Source: Rheinheimera sp. (GTDB taxonomy: Bacteria > Pseudomonadota > Gammaproteobacteria > Enterobacterales > Alteromonadaceae). Taken from it: DNA of 64,000 bases. The DNA lies in the NCBI GenBank assembly GCA_003543135.1, contig DPJG01000032.1, forward strand, positions 331,460 to 395,459, in the 5' to 3' direction. Both the position numbers and the translations under genes were made by a program. Below are positions 57,443 through 64,000 of the stretch, piece by piece; positions within the stretch are counted from its first letter, which is position 1; each line of letters starts with the position of its first letter. The notes below the pieces were generated by a model. The model was not told the DNA's origin and did no database searches. It worked only from the letters and a program-made list of their open reading frames with translations.

Positions 57443-59215
57443 ATGAAACATAACGGAAAAACACGTGGTGTTGTACTGGCTGTTTTGCTTGGCAGTCTGT
57501 TGTCGGGTTGTAGTCTGGACGGCAAAGATGGCGACACCGGACCTGCGGGAGCCACAGGACCGGCTGGCGCGACCGGACCTGCCGGCAGTGCCGGCCAAAA
57601 TGCACAAAATGGTATTGCGCTCACTGCCATTGCCCGTTTTAGTACCGGCACTTATGGCGCCGGCGCCGCCGAAATAGTGCAGTTTCACCATGCATCTTCC
57701 CGTATTTTTGTGGTAAACGGTGCAGCCAATAAAGTTGAAGTGCTGGATGGCAGCGGCTTAAAAACAGCTGCGCTCAGTGACCCTCTGACTGCGAATAACC
57801 TCAGCAGTACACCACTTTTGATGCCGGCCACAGTGACAGTACGCAACAGTTTGGATCAGGATGAAAACCTTGCGCTGGGTTTTGCCAATTCTATTGCCAT
57901 TTGGGGCAACTGGCTGGCCGTTGCAGTGGAGAATAAAATCAAAACTGCGCCAGGCGCTGTGCTGTTTTTTGATATCAGCGCCGCACCTGTATTGCGCTAT
58001 GCCGTCAAAGTAGGTTCATTGCCCGATATGCTGACTTTTACCAAAGACGGCAGCAAAGTGCTGGTGGCCAATGAAGGTGAACCTGCCGCTGATTATCTGA
58101 CCGATCCGGAAGGTTCAGTGTCGGTGATCGCCATGCCACAACAGCAGCCGGCATTACAGGCACAGCATATTCTGTTTACCGGACTGAACAGCCAAAAAGC
58201 GCAGCTGGCGGCTAAAGGGGTGAAGTTTGCAAGCCCGGCATCAACCACTGTTGCACAGGATCTGGAGCCTGAATACATCACTTTCAGTGCCGATCAGCAA
58301 AAAGCTTATGTAGCGCTACAGGAAAATAACGCGCTGGCCGTGCTGAATTTAACCAATAACACAGTGGAAAAGCTGTTGCCGCTTGGCTTTAAAGATCACA
58401 GCCAAAGCAGAAATACCTTAGATGTCAGTAACAGAGATGGGGTGAATCTGGGATCAGTGCCAAAACTTTATGGCATGTATCAGCCCGACACTATCGCCAG
58501 CTACAGCTGGAACGGTGCCACTTTTATTGTCAGCGCCAACGAAGGGGATGCACGCGATTACCCCGGTTATTCTGAGCAGGCAAGGGTGGCATCGTTAACC
58601 CGCTCTGACAGTCTGCAGCAAAGTCAGGCCGCAATCTATAGCGCAACAGGTTTGGGCCGGCTGAATGTCAGCACAGCCTTAGGCAAAAATGAAGAGGGCA
58701 AGTTTGACGCTTTATACGCTTTTGGTGCCCGCTCTTTTAGTATCTGGGATCAAAACGGTATGCAGGTGTTTGACAGTGGCAACGATTTTGAACGGATCAG
58801 TGCGGCTTTACATGCAGAAAAATTTAACTCCAACCATCTGACGGTCGAAGGGGATAACCGCTCTGACGATAAAGGCCCGGAGCCGGAAGCTTTGGCCTTG
58901 GGTCGGGTCGGTGACAGAACCTATGCTTTTATCGGCACTGAACGCATGAGCAGTGTGTTTATTTACGATATCACTAACCCCTATCAGCCGGTATTTATCG
59001 ACTATCTGCTGAACCGTGATTTAAACGCACAGTACAGCATTAATGATGATGTACAGCCAGCAGTGGTTAGCGGCAATGTGCAGCAGGCAGGTGACTTAGG
59101 TCCTGAATCTATTGTGTTTGTGGACGCTCAGCACAGCCCGACCAAACAGCCGTTATTAATGATTGCCAATGAAGTCAGTGGTTCTGTCACTGTATTTCAT
59201 ATTCAGGTTAAATAA
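57443..59215 (+). CDS. Choice-of-anchor I lipoprotein with collagen-like segment
   Basis: A 590-residue lipoprotein: lipobox LLSGC (Cys near residue 23), then nine Gly-X-Y triplets (about residues 27-53, with GPAGAT repeats), then a beta-propeller-like choice-of-anchor I domain. Family blocks include PEYITFSADQQKAYVALQEN, SANEGDARDYPGY, DDKGPEPEALALG and the closing ANEVSGSVTVF. Some relatives are annotated as esterase- or phosphatase-like, but activity is unproven. ATG 57443 has GAGG at the right distance. The Pho-box-like promoter upstream suggests induction by phosphate shortage. Confidence 0.85.
   Translation: MKHNGKTRGVVLAVLLGSLLSGCSLDGKDGDTGPAGATGPAGATGPAGSAGQNAQNGIALTAIARFSTGTYGAGAAEIVQFHHASSRIFVVNGAANKVEVLDGSGLKTAALSDPLTANNLSSTPLLMPATVTVRNSLDQDENLALGFANSIAIWGNWLAVAVENKIKTAPGAVLFFDISAAPVLRYAVKVGSLPDMLTFTKDGSKVLVANEGEPAADYLTDPEGSVSVIAMPQQQPALQAQHILFTGLNSQKAQLAAKGVKFASPASTTVAQDLEPEYITFSADQQKAYVALQENNALAVLNLTNNTVEKLLPLGFKDHSQSRNTLDVSNRDGVNLGSVPKLYGMYQPDTIASYSWNGATFIVSANEGDARDYPGYSEQARVASLTRSDSLQQSQAAIYSATGLGRLNVSTALGKNEEGKFDALYAFGARSFSIWDQNGMQVFDSGNDFERISAALHAEKFNSNHLTVEGDNRSDDKGPEPEALALGRVGDRTYAFIGTERMSSVFIYDITNPYQPVFIDYLLNRDLNAQYSINDDVQPAVVSGNVQQAGDLGPESIVFVDAQHSPTKQPLLMIANEVSGSVTVFHIQVK
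57521..57601 (+). repeat. Collagen-like Gly-X-Y coding repeat
   Basis: Nine consecutive Gly-X-Y codon triplets lie just after the lipidated Cys, with GPAGAT repeated. A short trimerising stalk is plausible. Confidence 0.8.
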
Positions 59216-59679
59216 CCGTCAGCTGAGTTCAGCAGCTTTTAACATCAACCGGGCCTAACTAGAGCGTAAAAAAATCTGTGTTCAGGTCCGGGCACTTTTT
59301 ATCATCAGGCTGTAAAAATCCAGCTGCAGCATTATCTGCTTTTCTGATGTTGCAGCTGTTGTATTTGCTCTGGCAGCAGCTGTCCGCTTCACAAATCTGC
59401 TTTTTTTGCCAGAGTCAGCACTTCTGAAATTTTTGTCCCAGCCTCAGAAACAGCTTGTTGCTTTGGCTTGAGAATTTTCATCACAACTTGCTAACATAAT
59501 CTAAATGGCTGCTTTTTATGACATTATTGGTCTTTTTTATGTGCTTGATTGATGGGCTTCATCTATACTCTGCGAATTCCCAGACCAACCTTTACCGGAT
59601 TTGTTGTTGAACGCGACAGCAGACTGCACTGCTGCGAATTCTTATCAGGGTAAAATTGCCAATTCTTCAGAAGGATACT
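59216..59679. other. Intergenic region before the PstS-like gene
   Basis: These 464 bases contain no gene. A possible promoter is TGCTTG (59542-59547), 16 bases, TATACT (59564-59569), about 110 bases before the next start; it is weak. I looked for a Pho box like that at 57373 and found none as clear. Confidence 0.5.
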
Positions 59680-60153
59680 GTGATTAAGTCTGCATTTGGC
59701 TTTTTATTGTTGATATTCAGTACGCTGCTGTGGGCGGGCAGCCCGGCGGCGGCTTTGGCCGACAATCCGGCTCAGGCTGACAGCACAGCAACACAACCGC
59801 TGGTGGTGGTAAATGCTGCAGTTGCAGTACAGAGCCTGACGGCGGCGCAGCTTCGCAGTATTTATTTAAAACGTCAGGTGATTTGGCCCGACGGCTTGCC
59901 TATTCAGGTGTTTGTGTTGCCGCTGCAATCGGCGGTGCACAAAGAGTTCAGTCAAACCCGATTAAAATTATTTCCTTATCAGCTGGAGAGGAACTGGCAA
60001 AAGCTCACCTTTTCCGGCATTGGCACCCCACCGACCGAAGTAAGTTCAGCCACGGACATGTTGCGCCTTATTCAGACGACCCCAGGCGCTATAGGCTATT
60101 TGCCGTTTGATCATGAGACTACAGATGCAAAAGTTATTCAAATCAAGCCATAA
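59680..60153 (+). CDS. Small PstS-like periplasmic binding protein
   Basis: A 157-residue exported protein with a signal peptide to about residue 28 (ending AALA). It resembles one lobe of phosphate-type (PstS) binding proteins: VVNAAVAVQSLTAAQLRSIYLKR...WPDG, a basic patch, and the closing PGAIGYLPFD. It is about half the length of transport PstS (around 320 residues), as in the small group found beside signalling genes. GTG 59680 is chosen for AAGGA upstream. It overlaps the next gene by 29 bases and heads a three-gene operon. Confidence 0.82.
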   Translation: MIKSAFGFLLLIFSTLLWAGSPAAALADNPAQADSTATQPLVVVNAAVAVQSLTAAQLRSIYLKRQVIWPDGLPIQVFVLPLQSAVHKEFSQTRLKLFPYQLERNWQKLTFSGIGTPPTEVSSATDMLRLIQTTPGAIGYLPFDHETTDAKVIQIKP

Positions 60154-61327
60154 CGCAGCAGGAACGCTGCTTGTTGTCCTCGGCCTTTGGCAGGCGACTC
60201 CGGTTATTGCCAGTGAAACCTGGCACTGGCATGGTTTTGTTGCCCAGGGCCTGATGCGCTCGGCCGACAGCAATTTTGTCAATAACGACGGTGCTATCAG
60301 TGCAGAGCTGACCGAATTTGGTCTTAATTCCACCTGGAAACTCAGTAATACTGTGCGCCTTGCCGGTCAGTTGATGTATCTGGACGGCGGCAACAGATTT
60401 CAGCAGGGCGGGCGTATTGATTATCTGTTTATAAACTGGACCGCAATTAATGACATGGACTGGCAACTGGATTTATACGCCGGCCGTTATAAAAACAATC
60501 ACTGGTTATATTCCGCCACCCGCGACGTGGCTATCACCAGGCCGCTGATTGTGTTGCCCCAATCTGTGTATTTTGACGCCTTTCGCGATATTGCCGTAGG
60601 TTCAGACGGCCTTGCTGTAACCTCTACCCATAACCTGAATTTTGGCGAGCTGGAGCTGAACTGGAGTCTGGGGGCTACCCCTATTCCTAAAGAGCAAAGC
60701 CAGCGGGTGATCAGTACCTTTATCAACGGTAAAACCGAACAGGACTTTGTGCATCAGTTCAGTGTGTTCTTGCGGCCGGCGCAAAGCAAAAGCCAGTGGG
60801 GCCTCAGTTTACTGGACTCAGATTTTAACTACAGAAGGGTTGCCAACGACATTTTTGCCGATGGTGACTTTACCGTGCAGCGGGTGATGGCCAACTGGCG
60901 TTATAGTGAGCAGGATTGGGAGCTGTCGAGCGAGGTCTTTCAGGAGCGGGTGTCGGTGTATGGTTTTTACGCACCAGGTACAGAACGCACCCAGTTTGGC
61001 TGGGGCGCTTATTTACTTGGCAGTTACAACCTGTCGGCCAAAAGCACTTTGTATCTGAGCCATGACCACTTTTTTGCCAATAAAGACGATAAAAAGGGCT
61101 ATTTATTGCCACAACAAAGTGGCGGTTTGATCCCGGCTTATTTTGGTTATCAGCGTGATACCGCCCTTGGTTTGAGTCATAACATCCAGCCCAATTTAAG
61201 GCTGAAAATGGAGTACCACTGGAATACCGGCACGGGTCGCCTTGGGCCCAATGTGGTGCCTGACACAGTGGTGAATCGCTCGCGACATCACGAGCTTTGG
61301 GCCGTGCAGCTGATGTATTGGTTCTGA
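60125..61327 (+). CDS. Outer-membrane beta-barrel (porin-like) protein
   Basis: A 400-residue outer-membrane protein: signal peptide to about residue 24 (ending VIAS), then alternating-residue strands rich in Trp and Tyr, ending in the aromatic LWAVQLMYWF, the C-terminal signature for barrel assembly. It matches the 'porin-like' proteins commonly found with small PstS-like genes. I start at ATG 60125; ATG 60113 is also possible. The gene overlaps the PstS-like gene and is two bases from the GGDEF-EAL gene, so all three are co-expressed. The conducted solute is unknown. Confidence 0.78.
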   Translation: MQKLFKSSHNAAGTLLVVLGLWQATPVIASETWHWHGFVAQGLMRSADSNFVNNDGAISAELTEFGLNSTWKLSNTVRLAGQLMYLDGGNRFQQGGRIDYLFINWTAINDMDWQLDLYAGRYKNNHWLYSATRDVAITRPLIVLPQSVYFDAFRDIAVGSDGLAVTSTHNLNFGELELNWSLGATPIPKEQSQRVISTFINGKTEQDFVHQFSVFLRPAQSKSQWGLSLLDSDFNYRRVANDIFADGDFTVQRVMANWRYSEQDWELSSEVFQERVSVYGFYAPGTERTQFGWGAYLLGSYNLSAKSTLYLSHDHFFANKDDKKGYLLPQQSGGLIPAYFGYQRDTALGLSHNIQPNLRLKMEYHWNTGTGRLGPNVVPDTVVNRSRHHELWAVQLMYWF

Positions 61328-61329
61328 GT

Positions 61330-63753
61330 ATGCGGCCATTTTTAAGCCTGCCGTGGAAAATTTTAACCCTCACGCTGGGCGCTTTGTTATTGATGACAGT
61401 GGTGCTGACCAGTTTTAGTCTGGTGAAAATGGAGCAGGATTTTCACCTGCAACAGAACAAACAGCTGGAACTGCGACAACAACAATTTAACCATCTGAAT
61501 TTATTATTAGAAAACCAACTACGCAGCTGGATAGAGTCCTTTACCGATATGGTACAGCTGCGCGCGCAAAACGACTTTTCCACTTTTGCCACTGAGTTGG
61601 CCGAACATTATGACGCCATTTCTTTGCATCTGAATGTGGAGAGCATGTGGCTGCTGGATGCCAAACTGCAGCCTTTGTACGCTTCAGTGGCGGAAATTCC
61701 TAAACCTGTGCTGACAGTGGCCCGTCAGGTGCTGGCGCTGCAACAACCGCAGTCGGCCACCTTTTGTCGTTTACAGTGCACTAAGCTGGTGATGGTGCCG
61801 GTGCAAAACGCCAGTGGCGAGCTGGCAGTGGTGGCTATTTCCACCACTTTGCTCGATGTGCTGGCGTCGCTGAAACAAGGGGTTGGTTCTGAAGTGGCGA
61901 TAGTGCGGATAGAAAGCGCCGAACAAAGCCCGCTGTTTAACTTTAAGTTGTTGTCTTTATCCAACCCCGAGCTGATGCGGCCGGTGTTTGCCCAGCTGTC
62001 TGAAGCTTTGAGTCTGCAACAGGCGATTAAACGCGGCATTGATGTTGAGCTCAACCAGCAACAGTACCTGATCAGCCTGTTGCCGCTGCTGACCCAGGAT
62101 GAAGGTTTTTATCTGGCGATGGTGGACGATATCAGCAAGTTTGCCAAAGCCAAACAGCAGTACCAGCAACAGATCATCTGGTTTGCTTGTTTTAGTTTTT
62201 TCTTGCTGGCCATTATTATTTATATCAGTACCTTACGTTTAAGCAGGCGTTTATTAAACCTGGCTGCGCAGTTGCCGTTGCTGGCGCAGCGTCAGTTCCG
62301 CCAATTCCGCCAGCAAAGCAGCCACGCCCCGCTGATTTTTCAGGATGAAGTGGACGTGTTGACCCAGTCGGCGCACCAGCTCAGTGTGGAGCTGGAGCAT
62401 CTGCATCAGCAAATTGAGCTTAATACCCAGGAGCTGGAAAATATTGCGATGTTTGATTTGCTGACCGGCTTACCCAACCGCAATATGCTGCAGTTTCAGC
62501 TGAAAAAAAGTCTGGCGGCACTGGAGCGCCAACAAGGTGCTTTGTCGGTGTTATTTCTGGATTTAGACGACTTTAAAAAAATAAACGACAGCAAAGGCCA
62601 CGCTGCCGGTGATCAGCTGCTGGTTGAGGCGGCCAGCCGGCTCCGTGGTTGTATCCGCAGTGCCGACATTGCCTGTCGTTTTGGTGGCGACGAGTTTGTG
62701 CTGGTGTTAACCCAATCCAATGAGCTCAATTACCCTTATCAGGTGGCCGACCGGATTTTTGAAGCTTTTAAACAGCCGATCAGCCTGGGCAATCAGCTGT
62801 TTTATATCTCCACCAGTATTGGCATCAGCATGACCGAAGACCCGGACGCTGTGCCGGATGAGCTGATACGACAGGCCGATATGGCCATGTATGAAGCCAA
62901 AGAGCAAGGTGGTAATAACGCACTGTTGTACGACCAGCAAATGTATCAGCGCCTGGCGCAGCGCCTGGTGCTGGAGCGGGAAATTAAAGATGCTATTAGC
63001 CTGCAGCAATTCAGTTTAAGCCTGCAACCACAAATTGAGCTGGCCACAGGCCGGCTGGCCGGTTTTGAAGCCTTGCTGCGCTGGCAACATCCAGAGCGTG
63101 GCATAGTGACACCAGATGAATTTATTGGCATTTTAGAAAACTCCCCCCAAATGATTGAGCTTGGCTATTGGGTGTTTAAACGCAGTTTTTTCCTGGCTAA
63201 AGAGCTGATTAATAAAGGTTATCCGGATATCCGTATTGCGATTAATTTGTCGGCTGAGCAGTTTTTAGACCCACAACTGCCGGTGCTGCTGGCGCAGTGG
63301 CTGGAAGATTTAAATTTATCGGCCGCCCATTTTGAGCTGGAGCTGACCGAGCGCACTCTGGTAAAAAATATCGACGCTACCCTTACAGCCATGCGTGCGC
63401 TCAAAGCCCAGGGTTTTTATTTTGCCATTGACGACTTTGGCACCGGTTATTCGTCGTTAAGTTATCTGAAACAAATGCCGGTCGACATTATTAAAATTGA
63501 TAAAAGTTTTGTGTTTGGCATGCTGGAAAACGACGCAGATTATCAGATCATTGTGTCGACCATTGCCATGGTGCAAAAGCTGGAGCTAAAAGTTGTGGCC
63601 GAAGGGGTAGAAAACCGCGCCCAGCTGCAGCTGCTGCGCCAGCACAGATGCGACTACGCTCAGGGTTATTATTTTGCAAGGCCACTGAATGATGTGCAGT
63701 TGCAGGAGTTTTTAACCGATAAAGTACCCAATGGGTATTTGATGCTGGGGTAG
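61330..63753 (+). CDS. GGDEF-EAL c-di-GMP enzyme with periplasmic sensor domain
   Basis: An 807-residue inner-membrane protein: two transmembrane helices (about residues 8-30 and 285-305) flank a periplasmic sensor region of about 250 residues; then a linker, GGDEF (about 370-540) and EAL (about 550-800). The GGDEF motif is intact (RFGGDEF, I-site RSAD) and the EAL catalytic residues are present (FEALLRW, NLSAEQF, ELTER, IDDFGTGYSS, KIDKSF, AEGVEN), so both activities are possible. ATG 61330 is two bases after the barrel gene. The sensor may read the PstS-like partner. Confidence 0.93.
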   Translation: MRPFLSLPWKILTLTLGALLLMTVVLTSFSLVKMEQDFHLQQNKQLELRQQQFNHLNLLLENQLRSWIESFTDMVQLRAQNDFSTFATELAEHYDAISLHLNVESMWLLDAKLQPLYASVAEIPKPVLTVARQVLALQQPQSATFCRLQCTKLVMVPVQNASGELAVVAISTTLLDVLASLKQGVGSEVAIVRIESAEQSPLFNFKLLSLSNPELMRPVFAQLSEALSLQQAIKRGIDVELNQQQYLISLLPLLTQDEGFYLAMVDDISKFAKAKQQYQQQIIWFACFSFFLLAIIIYISTLRLSRRLLNLAAQLPLLAQRQFRQFRQQSSHAPLIFQDEVDVLTQSAHQLSVELEHLHQQIELNTQELENIAMFDLLTGLPNRNMLQFQLKKSLAALERQQGALSVLFLDLDDFKKINDSKGHAAGDQLLVEAASRLRGCIRSADIACRFGGDEFVLVLTQSNELNYPYQVADRIFEAFKQPISLGNQLFYISTSIGISMTEDPDAVPDELIRQADMAMYEAKEQGGNNALLYDQQMYQRLAQRLVLEREIKDAISLQQFSLSLQPQIELATGRLAGFEALLRWQHPERGIVTPDEFIGILENSPQMIELGYWVFKRSFFLAKELINKGYPDIRIAINLSAEQFLDPQLPVLLAQWLEDLNLSAAHFELELTERTLVKNIDATLTAMRALKAQGFYFAIDDFGTGYSSLSYLKQMPVDIIKIDKSFVFGMLENDADYQIIVSTIAMVQKLELKVVAEGVENRAQLQLLRQHRCDYAQGYYFARPLNDVQLQEFLTDKVPNGYLMLG

Positions 63754-64000
63754 GGGTGGCCTATTTGGGCAATATGCTTTTGCCTTTATCTCGTTTTAAC
63801 CTCTACAGGTTTCCTGTCATTTCTGTTGTCGACCCGCCATAAAATGCACTTTCAGCTGGCAACTGATGCTCTGCCATTCGTGTTGATGCCTGCGGCATGG
63901 CACTCAGCGGGGACTCGCCCCCGCAGGCGAGTCACTTTTTGTATCGACAAAAAGTGACGCAAAAAACGACCCCGATAAGCCTTCGAAAGCCCGCTAAAAA
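63754..64000. other. Intergenic end of window with repeat, copy B
   Basis: No gene seen up to the window end. From 63912 it carries a double hairpin and a repeat end listed separately. Confidence 0.6.
63912..64000. repeat. Structured intergenic repeat, copy B
   Basis: GACTCGCC/GGCGAGTC (63912-63919 and 63926-63933) is immediately followed by GTCACTTTTTGT/ACAAAAAGTGAC (63931-63942 and 63947-63958) around ATCG. The two hairpins share three bases. The right end (CGACC...TCGAAAGCCC, 63967-63992) matches the left end of the structured stretch at 9961. Confidence 0.55.

Noticed and set aside
57521-57601. Short regularly spaced repeats, CRISPR-like at first glance
   Set aside because: The period is 9-18 bases in frame and encodes Gly-X-Y triplets, so it is a coding collagen-like repeat.
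59521-59569. Second Pho box before the PstS-like gene
   Set aside because: Only isolated TGACAT-like words occur; no pair with 11-base spacing was found.
1-64000. tRNA, rRNA, insertion sequence or CRISPR array anywhere in the window
   Set aside because: No cloverleaf, rRNA core sequence, transposase-like protein or spaced repeat array was recognised by eye; a dedicated scan could still find a tRNA.

Overview
The window reads as chromosomal DNA of a free-living, probably aquatic gammaproteobacterium of the Alteromonadales/Chromatiales type; a Rheinheimera- or Alishewanella-like genome would fit. This rests on the gene mix (RraB, AcpH, YjjX, DUF3718 and DUF2799 proteins, an S46 dipeptidyl-peptidase, a TonB-dependent receptor with a carboxypeptidase-like N-terminal domain, TorT, imuA-imuB-dnaE2, and many c-di-GMP proteins). 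It is inferred from protein families, not from rRNA; no rRNA or tRNA gene was seen. Coding density is high, and no insertion sequence or prophage was recognised.

Layout. 1-9.8 kb: the 3' end of a DUF885 peptidase-like gene, small enzymes (GFA, SRPBCC, two GNAT acetyltransferases), a type IV minor-pilin operon (pilE-fimT-pilV-pilW-pilX), and a complete DUF885 lipoprotein paralogous to the first gene. 9.8-11.5 kb: an accessory-looking patch with an interspersed repeat, two orphan membrane proteins and an attC-like palindrome. 11.5-19.1 kb: a TonB-dependent receptor, an SGNH-hydrolase-like lipoprotein, a MASE1-GGDEF diguanylate cyclase and an MgtC/DUF4010 membrane protein. 19.2-26.1 kb: a SatD/DUF3307 pair behind a palindromic operator candidate, an RluA-family pseudouridine synthase, an SPFH/NfeD pair, and a DUF2238-sulfatase pair. 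26.2-38.2 kb: periplasmic binding proteins (one TorT-like without TorS/TorR), a methyltransferase, a thioesterase, YjjX, a BdlA-like PAS-PAS chemoreceptor, YebC, cytochrome b562, an Excalibur protein, RraB, AcpH and an EamA transporter. 38.3-47.3 kb: a secreted six-hairpin glycosidase-like protein, then the SOS mutagenesis cassette imuA-imuB-dnaE2 behind a symmetric LexA box. 47.3-57.1 kb: a tandem DUF3718 duplication with duplicated leaders, a HAD phosphatase, an HD-GYP phosphodiesterase, an alkyltransferase-like protein, a POT peptide transporter, an S46 peptidase and an HDOD protein. 57.1-64 kb: a collagen-tailed choice-of-anchor I lipoprotein behind a Pho-box-like promoter, then a three-gene unit (small PstS-like protein, outer-membrane barrel, GGDEF-EAL protein).

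How the genes work together. Two themes recur. The first is extracellular peptide use: DUF885 enzymes, the S46 dipeptidyl-peptidase and the POT di/tripeptide transporter directly upstream of the S46 gene. The second is c-di-GMP and surface behaviour: the MASE1-GGDEF, HD-GYP and GGDEF-EAL proteins, the BdlA-like receptor and the type IV minor pilins. A phosphate theme may join the last 7 kb. The most promising leads are the PstS-like/barrel/GGDEF-EAL operon, the Pho-box promoter before the choice-of-anchor I lipoprotein, and the conserved hairpin leaders of the two DUF3718 genes.
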